A DNA stretch of 12,404 nt from JAICLL01 sp035252155 (GTDB lineage Bacteria; Planctomycetota; Planctomycetia; Pirellulales; JAICIG01): contig DATFDL010000158.1 of NCBI GenBank assembly GCA_035252155.1, forward strand, positions 1 through 12,404, in the 5' to 3' direction. Made by a program: the position numbers and the translations under genes. Each line of letters starts with the position of its first letter. The stretch's first letter is position 1. The notes under the pieces are model-generated. The model had not been told where the DNA came from and made no database searches. It was given only the letters and a program-made list of their open reading frames with translations. This document shows positions 6,468 to 12,404 of this stretch, in pieces.

Positions 6468-6524
6468 GGAGGATGGCCTTCCAGGCCGTCATCCTCGGGC
6501 TATTCGGCCAAGAAGGCCATCCTT
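6468..6524. repeat. 23-bp palindromic repeat family, complete left arm with decayed right arm
   Basis: Positions 6468-6490 are identical over all 23 bases to the left arm at 10432-10454 (core GGATGGCCTTCCAGGCC). A partial second arm, AAGGCCATCCT, follows at about 6513-6523. It lies in the 220-bp gap between the divergent lipoprotein (6325) and LolA-like (6546) genes, where both promoters must also sit. I saw no convincing promoter boxes. Confidence 0.75.
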
Positions 6525-6545
6525 TAGGAAATTCGCCCGCTAACG

Positions 6546-7457
6546 ATGACAAGATGGTTGCCTAGCTTCACAGGGACGTCTGGCTTTGCGGCGGCGTGGA
6601 TCTGCGGATTTTTCCTGATGCTGGCGGTCGTGCAGGCGCAGCCGCCTCGACCGACCCCCGACGACCAGGCCCGGCGTTTGTTGGTACGGGCGGGTGAAGC
6701 CCTGGCCCGGCGTAAGAGCGTCTCAGCAAACCTTTCGCAAACAGTCCGTCTTTACGGACAAGAGCTGCTGGGCCGCGGCAGCTATCTGCAAGGTCCCGTC
6801 GCCAGTCGCTGGCTGCTGCTCGACTTGACGATCAAAATGAAAGAGTCGGAGGACGCCGTGGTGCAGCAACGCTGCGACGGCGAGACGCTGTGGACGCTGC
6901 GATCGGTCGATGCGCTTCCCACCCTCACCCGGGTCGATGTACAACGGGTAATCGAGGGACGGGCCGCCCAACCCGGCGCGGCCGTGCCGGTGATCGGCGT
7001 CGGCGGTCTGGCCGAGTTGCTCTTGGCCTTGGAGCGGTCGTTCGAGTTCGACGCGGTACACGAAGCCAAGCTTACGCGCCCCTCGGAGACGCTGGCGGTC
7101 TACGCCCTCAGCGGCCGCTGGCGTCCCGCGATGCTGGCGCGTTGGCTGCCCGAGCAGAAGGCGGCCATCGAAGCCGGCCAGCCCGCCGACCTGACCAAGC
7201 TGCCGCCGATGTTGCCCGACCGCGTGTTTGTGCTGTTGGGCCGCGACGATTTGTTTCTCTATCGGGTCGAATACGTCCGCGAGGCCTCGGGCAAGGGGCG
7301 AAAGAGCGACGGCCCGTTTGTATCGCTCAATTTGGGCGACGTGGTCTTCGACGAGCCGGTCGACCGCCGGCAATTCGTATTCGAGCGCGGCACACTGCCG
7401 GCGATCGACCAGACTGAGGCATATCTGGCACGCGAGCAGCCATCGCCTCCTCAGTGA
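6546..7457 (+). CDS. LolA-like exported protein, 303 aa
   Basis: Predicted periplasmic protein with a LolA/LolB-type half-barrel. A signal peptide is visible (hydrophobic AAAWICGFFLMLAVVQA, about residues 15-31, cleavage near VQAQ). The region about 42-130 fits the fold: a first helix (DQARRLLVRAGEALARRKSV), then strands SANLSQTVRLYGQELLGRGS, RWLLLDLTIKM and QRCDGETLWTLRSV. This order is typical of lipoprotein-carrier-like proteins. A second part (about 180-285) includes PDRVFVLLGRDDLFLYRVEY and further strands; such enlarged LolA-like proteins occur in planctomycetes. A role in carrying lipid or lipoproteins is only suggested by the fold. The serine hydrolase gene follows after 116 bp on the same strand. 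The start has only a weak upstream AGGAAA about 14 nt away. No oddity seen; fold assignment moderate. Confidence 0.75.
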   Translation: MTRWLPSFTGTSGFAAAWICGFFLMLAVVQAQPPRPTPDDQARRLLVRAGEALARRKSVSANLSQTVRLYGQELLGRGSYLQGPVASRWLLLDLTIKMKESEDAVVQQRCDGETLWTLRSVDALPTLTRVDVQRVIEGRAAQPGAAVPVIGVGGLAELLLALERSFEFDAVHEAKLTRPSETLAVYALSGRWRPAMLARWLPEQKAAIEAGQPADLTKLPPMLPDRVFVLLGRDDLFLYRVEYVREASGKGRKSDGPFVSLNLGDVVFDEPVDRRQFVFERGTLPAIDQTEAYLAREQPSPPQ

Positions 7458-7505
7458 TCTCTCAAGGTTACATTGACAGCCTACGGTGGCTGGGGCAGAG
7501 TGTAA

Positions 7506-7537
7506 CGATGCCCCGGCTGAAAGATACCGGGGCATCG
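7506..7537. terminator. Strong hairpin between LolA-like and serine hydrolase genes
   Basis: CGATGCCCCGG (7506-7516) and CCGGGGCATCG (7527-7537) form a perfect 11-bp stem with a 10-nt loop. It starts 48 bp after the LolA-like stop. There is no U-run, so it may be a non-canonical terminator, a processing hairpin or another small dispersed repeat. Confidence 0.4.
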
Positions 7538-7573
7538 CCAAGGCTCTGTGCCGGCCACCAGTGATTTCAAGCG

Positions 7574-8764
7574 ATGGCTACTGCTACTTTCCGCCGAATT
7601 GCTCTTGGGTTACCTGTCACTGCCTTACTCCTGTTGTTCACTGCCGTGGCATCCGCCGCCACGCGCTTGCCTCATGCCCAGCCCGAACAAGCGGGCATGC
7701 GGGCTGAAAAGCTGGCCGAAATCGACGGCGCGATCGACGAAGCGTTGGTCAACAAGCAGATGCCCGGCTGCGTGGTCTTGATCGCGCGGCAAGGAAAGAT
7801 CGTGCTGCTCAAGGCCTACGGCCAACGCTCGCTCGAGCCCGCCGAAACGCCGATGACCTGCGACACGGTTTTCGACCTGGCATCGCTCACCAAGCCGATC
7901 GCCACCGCCACCAGCGTCATGCTGCTGGTCGAACAAGGCCGCTTAACGCTCGACGAGCCGGCGGCGAAATACTTGCCCGAGTTCGGCCAAAAGGGCAAAG
8001 CTGCGATTACGGTCCGTCAACTTCTCACGCACCGGTCGGGGTTGATCGCCGATAATCCGATCGAAGACTTCGCCGCAGGCCCGGATCAGGCGATCCAGAA
8101 AATCTTCGCCGCCAAGCCGCCCCACGAACCCGCGAGTACGTTTGTTTACGCCGACGTCGGCTTTATTGTGTTGGGCGAGCTGGTGCGCCGCGTGTCGGGC
8201 GAAGGTGTGCATCAATTCATGGCCCAGCGAGTGTTCGGTCCGTTGGGGATGAGCGAGACAGGCTACTTGCCGCCGGAAGAACTGCGCGGCCGAGCGGCGC
8301 CCACTGAACGGCGCAATGATCGTTGGATTCAAGGCGAAGTACATGACCCACGAGCTTACGCTCTGGGCGGCGTCGCTGGCCACGCCGGGCTGTTTTCGAC
8401 CGCCGAAGACCTGGCGATCTACGCCCAGATGCTGCTGGGCCGCGGCGAATACGCCGGCGTGTGCGTGCTCGCGCCCGAGACGGTCGACACCATGCTCACC
8501 GCCCAAACCGTGCCCGGCGGCGGCCTGCGGACCTTGGGCTGGGACATGAAAACCGGCTACTCGTCGAACCGCGGCGAAGGATTTTCAGCGCGTGCGGTCG
8601 GGCATGGCGGCTTCACTGGCACCGCGCTCTGGATCGATCCCGAGCTGGAGCTGACGGTGATCTTTCTCAGCAACCGCGTGCATCCCGACGGCAAGGGCAA
8701 CGTGAACCGCCTCGCCGGCCGCATCGGCACGCTGGCCGCCGAGGCGATCCTTCATAAGCCCTGA
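7574..8764 (+). CDS. Exported serine hydrolase of the beta-lactamase/esterase (PF00144-type) family, 396 aa
   Basis: Predicted periplasmic or secreted hydrolase of the penicillin-binding/class C beta-lactamase fold; known relatives act as D,D-peptidases, beta-lactamases or esterases. The signal peptide is clear (ALGLPVTALLLLFTAVASAA, cleavage near residue 29). Catalytic motifs are in order. SxxK is SLTK, Ser104 and Lys107, within FDLASLTKPIAT. The second motif is Tyr192-Ala-Asp194 in FVYADVGFIVLGEL, the common YxD form of YxN. The third is HGG at 344-346 in VGHGGFTGTALWIDP. Family side motifs such as LLTHRSGL (150-157) and GGVAGHAGLFSTAEDLA (265-281) are intact, so the enzyme should be active. 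Length is normal for the family. No Shine-Dalgarno precedes the ATG at 7574. The natural substrate cannot be read from sequence. Confidence 0.93.
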   Translation: MATATFRRIALGLPVTALLLLFTAVASAATRLPHAQPEQAGMRAEKLAEIDGAIDEALVNKQMPGCVVLIARQGKIVLLKAYGQRSLEPAETPMTCDTVFDLASLTKPIATATSVMLLVEQGRLTLDEPAAKYLPEFGQKGKAAITVRQLLTHRSGLIADNPIEDFAAGPDQAIQKIFAAKPPHEPASTFVYADVGFIVLGELVRRVSGEGVHQFMAQRVFGPLGMSETGYLPPEELRGRAAPTERRNDRWIQGEVHDPRAYALGGVAGHAGLFSTAEDLAIYAQMLLGRGEYAGVCVLAPETVDTMLTAQTVPGGGLRTLGWDMKTGYSSNRGEGFSARAVGHGGFTGTALWIDPELELTVIFLSNRVHPDGKGNVNRLAGRIGTLAAEAILHKP

Positions 8765-8799
8765 CGTGTGTAGCAGGCTTCGTGAGAAGCGTGGCCGGG

Positions 8800-8914
8800 A
8801 TGCGACATCCGCTGCCGGTGTGGCACAGCCGCCCTCGGCTGTGCGGTGGTCGCCGAAGGCGACCGCGAGACAGCCGAGGGCGGCTGTCCCACATCGCCGC
8901 ATTCACGCCCGCGT
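8800..8914. repeat. 115-bp palindromic repeat, copy 2
   Basis: About 95% identical to 3956-4070 (roughly 6 differences, counted by eye), with the same outer and inner hairpins. It fills the 160-bp gap between the serine hydrolase stop (8764) and the 3' end of the convergent tRNA (8925). It may therefore work as a two-way transcript end. Here it lacks the GGGTGCCACGGCATCC flanks that enclose copy 1. Confidence 0.85.
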
Positions 8915-8924
8915 AAAACATCAA

Positions 8925-9264
8925 TAGGACCGGCAGGACTCGAACCTGCAACCAAGGGATTATGCTTGCCACTTCGGCTTTCGCCGCCCCTTTCGGGTTC
9001 GTGGTCTGGACCATACCTTCACATTACGTGTCTGCCGTCTGGTCTCTACACCTTCCGCGCTTGTACGTTTACCACGCACGAGGCGGCTTGGCTCGGGATT
9101 AGCCTGCCTCGGACGCCGAGGTTTAGCCTTCCCCGAATTTGACAGATTCTACCGCCGCCCTTCGCAAGCGGAAACGCGGCGGCAACCCAACCGCCGAAAC
9201 CGTGCGAAATCGTTTAGGTTTCGGCGAGCCAAGTCCCCTGCTCTGACCATTGAGCTACGGTCCC
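8925..9264 (-). tRNA. tRNA-Ile(CAU), interrupted by a 267-nt group I intron
   Basis: Exon 1 is 9264-9232, exon 2 is 8964-8925. Joined they give a 73-nt cloverleaf. The acceptor is GGGACCG/CGGTCCT with a G-U pair at 1-72. The D-arm is GCTC/GAGC, the anticodon stem GGGGA/TCCCT with loop CTCATAA, the variable loop TGGTT, and the T-arm GCAGG-TTCGAGT-CCTGC, with discriminator A and no encoded CCA. Anticodon CAU plus the GACTCATAATC...CTTGGT context matches tRNA-Ile2 (the lysidine-modified AUA decoder) better than either tRNA-Met. The exon boundary follows group I rules (intron after U, intron ending in G). Taking the boundary one base later would give UAU, also Ile, but would end the intron in C. 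Decoding of isoleucine AUA is the inferred role. Confidence 0.9.
8965..9231 (-). ncRNA. Group I self-splicing intron (IC3-like) in the tRNA-Ile anticodon loop
   Basis: The 267-nt RNA is strikingly like the Azoarcus tRNA-Ile intron as I remember it. Shared landmarks in order are UGUCAAAUUCGG (from 9144 down), CUAAUCCCGAGCCAAG (the P4/P6 region), AAGGUGUAGAGACCAGACGG and GAAGGUAUGGUCCAGA (the core P7 strands). P7 pairs as GACCA (9044-9040) with UGGUC (9013-9009). P3 pairs as UCUG (9146-9143) with CAGA (9034-9031). Both differ in base from the remembered reference yet keep pairing. P1 joins exon end ACU and intron start to 9185-9201, with U33 in a U-G pair at the splice site and a long CGCCGAAACC/GGUUUCGGCG extension. 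The last base is the expected omega G (8965). Two GAAA-capped hairpins lie near the 3' end. No homing endonuclease fits, so this is a minimal ribozyme. Confidence 0.92.
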
Positions 9265-9273
9265 TCAAGCGGA

Positions 9274-9303
9274 ATTCTAGCGGCCGTGCAATGTCAGCGA
9301 CAA
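9274..9303 (-). promoter_or_regulatory. Sigma-70-like promoter of the tRNA gene
   Basis: On the minus strand, TTGTCG (9303-9298) and TAGAAT (9279-9274) are separated by 18 bp. They match the -35 and -10 consensus at 4 and 5 of 6 positions. The -10 box ends 9 nt before the tRNA 5' end, giving a very short leader, as is usual for tRNA genes. Confidence 0.55.
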
Positions 9304-9316
9304 TCCCCGGAGTCTG

Positions 9317-9397
9317 TAGGGAACGCCCTCCGTGGCGTTCCGTGACCTGCCATTCGACGTCAAGCCCCCGGCGGAACGCCACGGAGGGCGTTCCCTA
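9317..9397. repeat. Perfect 25-bp inverted repeat (AACGCCCTCCGTGGCGTT family)
   Basis: Arms 9317-9341 and 9373-9397 are exact reverse complements (core GGAACGCCACGGAGGGCGTT), separated by 31 nt. It belongs to the repeat-only stretch 9304-9632 between the tRNA promoter and the sigma-factor gene, which holds no supportable gene. Confidence 0.8.
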
Positions 9398-9398
9398 A

Positions 9399-9547
9399 TC
9401 GGTTTTGACAAACGAATTCGGTAGTCATGACACTTGTGGCATGCGTAGGGCGACCTTCCTAGGTCGCCCATTGCACCCCGCAGGTTGGACGGACGACCTA
9501 GGAAGGTCATCCTAGGGCCCGTTGCTGATTTCGATTGTCAAAACCGA
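9399..9547. repeat. 149-bp element bounded by 13-bp inverted repeats and enclosing a second palindrome
   Basis: TCGGTTTTGACAA (9399-9411) and TTGTCAAAACCGA (9535-9547) are exact inverted repeats. Inside is another pair, GACCTTCCTAGGTCG (9452-9466) and CGACCTAGGAAGGTC (9494-9508). The first of these lies within a self-complementary GGGCGACC-ttccta-GGTCGCCC hairpin. It starts 2 bp after the 9317-9397 repeat and ends 86 bp before the sigma-factor start. It may be a nested repeat insertion; a role in sigma-gene control is not shown. Confidence 0.65.
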
Positions 9548-9632
9548 CCAGAGCCCATTACCGGTCTTGAAGATCAAATGAAAGATTTTCCCCCGGCGGT
9601 TGTCTATAACGGTAGCCAAGGGAAACTCCCCG

Positions 9633-10238
9633 ATGGAAAGCACACCCACTACCCGCTATAGCTTGCTGGCCCGGCTCTGCCAGCCGTCCGATGAGCAGGC
9701 TTGGCGAGAGTTTATGGAGATCTACGAGCCGCTGGTCTACCGGTTGGCGCGGCGCAGAGGGTTTCAAGATGCCGATGCCGCCGACCTGTGTCAGGAAGTG
9801 TTCCAGGCCGCGGCCAAGGCCATCGAGCGGTGGCACGCCCGGCCCGATCGCGGAGCATTTCGGCCCTGGCTGTTTCAGATCGCACGCAACATCATGATCA
9901 ACTCGCTCCGCGCGCGGCAGCGGCAGTGTAACGCCACCGGCACCAGCGACGCCCGACGGCTGTTGGAAGAGCAGCCGGCCGAGGACGAAGAGTCGCGGCT
10001 GCTCGACGTGCAGTATGAGCGGCAGCTTTTTCACTGGGCCGCCGAGCAGGTGCGAAGCGAGTTTCGCGAAGCCACTTGGCGGGCATTTTGGCTCACCGGC
10101 GTCGACGGACGCAAACCGCAACAAGTGGCCGAAGAGCTGCATCTGAGCGTAGGCGCGGTCTATATCGCCCGCAGTCGGGTGATGGCCCGGCTGCGAGAGA
10201 AAATCGAAGAAGTCGAAGGCCGCCAAGGCCCGGAGTAA
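9633..10238 (+). CDS. ECF-type RNA polymerase sigma factor, 201 aa
   Basis: Directs RNA polymerase to a small promoter set in response to a signal. Region sigma-2 is clear at about residues 20-98: SDEQAWREFMEIYEPLVYRL, DAADLCQEVFQAAAKAI (the polymerase-binding and -10 region) and GAFRPWLFQIARNIMINSLR. Sigma-4 is at about 130-192: FREATWRAFWLTGVDGRKPQ, then VAEELHLSVGAVYIARSRVM, the -35-binding HTH. Nothing separates the two except an acidic linker, as in ECF factors. ATG 9633 is preferred over the TTG at 9600, as the conserved ESTPTTRYSLLARL begins there and AAGGGA lies 9 nt upstream. The next gene starts 5 bp after the stop and encodes a zinc-finger kinase. This pair matches the planctomycete ECF groups linked to Ser/Thr kinases. 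Target promoters unknown; region 9304-9632 upstream is repeat-rich. Confidence 0.93.
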   Translation: MESTPTTRYSLLARLCQPSDEQAWREFMEIYEPLVYRLARRRGFQDADAADLCQEVFQAAAKAIERWHARPDRGAFRPWLFQIARNIMINSLRARQRQCNATGTSDARRLLEEQPAEDEESRLLDVQYERQLFHWAAEQVRSEFREATWRAFWLTGVDGRKPQQVAEELHLSVGAVYIARSRVMARLREKIEEVEGRQGPE

Positions 10239-10243
10239 TCGTC

Positions 10244-11794
10244 ATGGTTTCGCCCCGTTTTTCTTGCGATCTGGCGCGGCTGCAGTTGGCGCTCGACGAC
10301 CGGCTGCGCGAAGACGCCCACCAAGACTTGGCCTCGCATCTGGAGCAGTGCGGCGAATGCCGCGAGCAACTCGAATCGCTGGCCGCTGGCCGCGATTGGT
10401 GGCGCAAGGCGCAGTCGCATCTTGCGACGGTGGAGGATGGCCTTCCAGGCCGTCTCACCAACACGGGACGGCCTGGAAGGCCATCCTCCGAAGGCGCCTT
10501 CGACGACGCACGCCCTGACCAGCAGCCGTGGCTGGGTTTTCTTGCTCCCAGCGACGACGGCGCGTTCATTGGCCGGCTGGGCGGGTATCAGGTGAGCGAT
10601 GTGATCGGTTCGGGCGGGTTTGGCGTGGTGCTCAAGGCGTTCGACGCCGCGCTGAACCGCTTTGTGGCCGTCAAAGTGCTGGCCCCACACCTGGCAGCCA
10701 GCGGGGCCGCGCGGCGGCGGTTTGCCCGAGAGGCCCAGGCGGCGGCGGCCGTAGTTCACGAGCATGTGGTGGCCATTCACGCCGTGGCCGAGAACGACGG
10801 GTTGCCGTATCTGGTAATGCCCTACATCGCCGGCTGCTCGCTGCAAGAGCGGCTCGATCGCCAGGGGCCGCTCGAGCTGAAAGAGATCTTGCGCATCGGC
10901 ATGCAAGTGGCCGCCGGACTGGCCGCCGCCCACGCCCAGGGCCTGGTGCATCGGGACATCAAGCCCGCCAATATTCTGCTCGAAAATGGCGTCGAGCGCG
11001 TCAAAATCACCGACTTCGGCCTTGCCCGCACCATCGACGACGCCAGCCTGACGCAAAGCGGCGTGGTGGCGGGCACGCCGCAATACATGGCCCCCGAACA
11101 GGCCCGCGGCGAGCCGGCCGATCACCGCTCTGATCTGTTCAGCTTGGGCAGCGTGCTCTACACCATGGCGACCGGCCGTTCGCCGTTCCGCGCCGAGACT
11201 TTTTTGGGCGTGTGGCGGCGATTGTGCGAAGACATGCCGCGGCCGATTCGCGAAACCAATCCCGAGATCCCCGATTGGTTCGCCGAAATCGTCGAGACCC
11301 TGCACGCCAAAGATCCCGCCGAGCGATTCCAATCTGCCGAAGAAGTGTCGGACCTGCTTTCGCGGCACCTGGCTCATTTGCAGCAGCCGGCGCTCGCGCC
11401 CCGGCCGGCGCGATTACGGCGGGCTAGATGGCGGCGCGCGATGCGGCTGCTTCGGCGAGGCGCGCTCATCGCCGCTCCCGCCGTCGTCTGCCTGGCCGCG
11501 GCGGTGCATTGGTGGCCGCCCAGCGAGACAACGCACCAGCGCGCGGAGGGCCAACCCGTTGCCGTCGACTCGCGCGAACAGCCGCGCGACAGCGATCATG
11601 AATGGCAGCGACCCATTGCCGGGTGGAACCAGATCGATCGTGAGGTCGCGGAAACCGATCACGCAATTACCGAAGTCGAGCAGCAGCTACAACGACCCGC
11701 CGCCAGTGTCATCTCGCCGCAAACGATTTCGGCGCAAGCGATCGACGCCGAGGCCGACGCCGTCGAGCGCCGCTGGGCCGAGGGAGTGCCTTGA
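10244..11794 (+). CDS. Membrane Ser/Thr protein kinase with N-terminal anti-sigma-type zinc finger, 516 aa
   Basis: Likely partner of the ECF factor. Residues 8-45 form a zinc-finger-type anti-sigma helix pair with His32-x3-Cys36-x2-Cys39 (SHLEQCGECREQL). Residues 64-82 are encoded by a palindromic repeat. The Hanks-type kinase domain spans about 115-380. The glycine loop is GSGGFG (122-127), Lys144 lies in VAVK, the catalytic loop is HRDIKPAN (236-243), Mg-binding DFG is 257-259 and YMAPE is 281-285, so it is catalytically complete. A basic stretch (389-405) precedes one membrane segment, ALIAAPAVVCLAAAVHWW (about 407-424), then a ~90-residue polar, Gln/Glu-rich tail with no recognised fold, probably outside the cytoplasm. 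The kinase may free or modify the sigma factor on signal; this is inferred from layout. ATG 10244 is chosen because it starts right after the sigma stop and gives the intact zinc finger. Confidence 0.92.
   Translation: MVSPRFSCDLARLQLALDDRLREDAHQDLASHLEQCGECREQLESLAAGRDWWRKAQSHLATVEDGLPGRLTNTGRPGRPSSEGAFDDARPDQQPWLGFLAPSDDGAFIGRLGGYQVSDVIGSGGFGVVLKAFDAALNRFVAVKVLAPHLAASGAARRRFAREAQAAAAVVHEHVVAIHAVAENDGLPYLVMPYIAGCSLQERLDRQGPLELKEILRIGMQVAAGLAAAHAQGLVHRDIKPANILLENGVERVKITDFGLARTIDDASLTQSGVVAGTPQYMAPEQARGEPADHRSDLFSLGSVLYTMATGRSPFRAETFLGVWRRLCEDMPRPIRETNPEIPDWFAEIVETLHAKDPAERFQSAEEVSDLLSRHLAHLQQPALAPRPARLRRARWRRAMRLLRRGALIAAPAVVCLAAAVHWWPPSETTHQRAEGQPVAVDSREQPRDSDHEWQRPIAGWNQIDREVAETDHAITEVEQQLQRPAASVISPQTISAQAIDAEADAVERRWAEGVP
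10432..10489. repeat. Complete 23-bp-arm palindrome inside the kinase gene
   Basis: Arms 10432-10454 and 10467-10489 are perfect reverse complements with a 12-nt loop (core GGATGGCCTTCCAGGCC). The left arm is identical to intergenic 6468-6490, and the right arm is one mismatch from 2594-2616. It encodes the linker between the zinc finger and the kinase domain without breaking the frame. Confidence 0.9.
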
Positions 11795-11855
11795 CAAAAC
11801 AGTGCGATGCGGTTTCCGAAGTACCAAACTGCGATCTTCCCTGGAAGTCACTGTT

Positions 11856-12043
11856 GGGTGCCACGGCATCCGCAGCGGCGCGGTTGGGCAATGTCCCGAC
11901 GCGCGATGCGAATCGCCGCGCGGGCGCCGTGCGGCGCCGGGTTCAAATCGCGCCGACGCGCGGTCCGCACGGCGTTCGTCGCAGCGATTTACGCGTGTAA
12001 ATATGACGACGTTAATCGCGCTGCGACGGATGCCGTGGCACCC
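11856..12043. repeat. 188-bp element with imperfect 27-bp terminal inverted repeats
   Basis: Ends 11856-11882 and 12017-12043 match as inverted repeats at 24 of 27 positions, perfect over the outer 17 (GGGTGCCACGGCATCCG). The same ends bound 3884-4106. The interior is GC-rich and palindromic but does not contain the 115-bp repeat. It fills most of the 312-bp gap between the kinase stop and the next gene; I see no gene in that gap. No target-site duplication or transposase is seen. Confidence 0.7.
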
Positions 12044-12091
12044 AGGGCAGCCTGATACCTCAAAACCCACACCAATTAACCGTTTCCTCCC

Positions 12092-12097
12092 AAGGAG
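12092..12097 (+). promoter_or_regulatory. Shine-Dalgarno AAGGAG for the truncated exported protein
   Basis: AAGGAG lies 9 nt before the ATG at 12107 and is one of the strongest ribosome-binding sites in the window. It supports a real gene that runs off the end. Confidence 0.7.
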
Positions 12098-12106
12098 CAT
12101 TTATCC

Positions 12107-12404
12107 ATGCGACGAACCATCGTTCTGACCGCCGCGGCCGTTTTGTTGGCCGCGGGAATCGCCGTCTCTCAGCAACCACCGGGCGGCGGCGCGCCACCAA
12201 ACAGCCCCGTGCCGCCTCGGCCCGAGGCCGGCGGGGGCGCGCCGAACGCTCCCGGCCCAGGGTATACCGTTTTCGCATTTCCGCCTGGAGCGAACGCCGG
12301 CTATCCGGGAGGGCAGCCGCTTGGCTACGGCGGCTGGGGCGGCCAGCCACCGACGCCGTACGACGCAGAGCTGGGCGAGCTCCATCGGCTCGATCACGAA
12401 CTGG
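12107..12404 (+). CDS. Partial exported Pro/Gly-rich protein, cut by the window end
   Basis: Only the first 99 codons are present and the frame is still open at the last base. The protein starts MRRTIVLTAAAVLLAAGIAV, a typical signal peptide, with likely cleavage near AVSQQ. A low-complexity stretch rich in Pro, Gly and Ala follows (about residues 22-85), including GYPGGQPLGYGGWGGQPP. The sequence becomes charged and helix-like at the edge (YDAELGELHRLDHEL), which may begin a coiled coil or the functional domain. Family cannot be named. The upstream 60 bp beyond the repeat element hold the Shine-Dalgarno and presumably the promoter. Same strand as the sigma/kinase pair but 312 bp away, so probably independent. 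Confidence 0.75.
   Translation, partial: MRRTIVLTAAAVLLAAGIAVSQQPPGGGAPPNSPVPPRPEAGGGAPNAPGPGYTVFAFPPGANAGYPGGQPLGYGGWGGQPPTPYDAELGELHRLDHEL

Noticed and set aside
7640..7662. Partial match to the GGGTGCCACGGCATCC repeat end inside the serine hydrolase signal peptide
   Set aside because: Only about 10 bases match and they are a self-complementary GC-rich core; the segment codes a normal signal peptide, so chance is enough.
8189..8191. YAD instead of YxN in the serine hydrolase as a sign of lost activity
   Set aside because: The Tyr-x-Asp form is common in this family, the motif actually lies near 8147-8155, and SxxK and HGG are intact.
8846..9142. 98-codon open frame and a 115-codon minus-strand frame across the tRNA as a homing endonuclease
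   Set aside because: Both run through the tRNA exon and repeat DNA and show no LAGLIDADG, HNH or GIY-YIG motif.
10160..11377. 405-codon open frame on the minus strand opposite the kinase gene
   Set aside because: It is antisense to a kinase with every catalytic motif and has no recognisable domain; high GC readily leaves such shadow frames open.
11935..11960. T-arm-like GGGTTCAAATC suggesting a second tRNA
   Set aside because: Flanking bases do not pair as a 5-bp T-stem and no acceptor, D or anticodon arms could be found around it.

Overview
The window looks like chromosomal DNA of a planctomycete, probably of the Pirellulales type. This is inferred from high GC, weak or missing Shine-Dalgarno sequences at several genes, secreted Pro/Gly-rich proteins of unassigned family, a DUF11-type lipoprotein, and above all an ECF sigma factor followed 5 bp later by a Ser/Thr kinase that starts with an anti-sigma-type zinc finger. 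Assignment below phylum is not possible by eye. No phage, plasmid, CRISPR or complete insertion sequence was seen.

Layout: 72-1082 (-) is a class I SAM methyltransferase. 1327-1596 (+) is a small 89-aa protein whose 3' end overlaps, tail to tail, a PAS-like/LuxR-HTH regulator at 1562-2104 (-). A 93-aa cysteine-containing protein (2257-2538, +) is divergent from the regulator, with a perfect 8-bp palindrome between them. 2752-6325 (-) is a run of three exported proteins: a lipoprotein (5219-6325), a paralogous secreted protein (4149-5081) and a DUF11-like lipoprotein (2752-3897). 6546-7457 (+) is a LolA-like exported protein and 7574-8764 (+) an exported serine hydrolase of the beta-lactamase/esterase fold. 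8925-9264 (-) is a tRNA-Ile(CAU) interrupted by a 267-nt group I intron. 9633-10238 and 10244-11794 (+) are the ECF sigma/zinc-finger-kinase pair. 12107 to the window end is the start of another exported protein, cut off by the window edge.

The spaces between genes are packed with palindromic repeats of at least five sequence families, some nested in each other. They include a 223-bp and a 188-bp element bounded by a shared inverted repeat (core GGGTGCCACGGCATCC), a 115-bp block present twice at about 95% identity, and a perfect 23-bp-arm palindrome that also lies in frame inside the kinase gene. 

Functional reading: most of the protein genes serve the cell envelope (lipoproteins, LolA-like protein, serine hydrolase) or signalling (LuxR regulator, ECF sigma plus kinase). 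The sigma/kinase pair very likely forms one signalling unit, and the three minus-strand exported proteins probably act together at the envelope. The clearest notable element is the intron-split tRNA. The widest unexplained structure is the nested palindromic repeat system.
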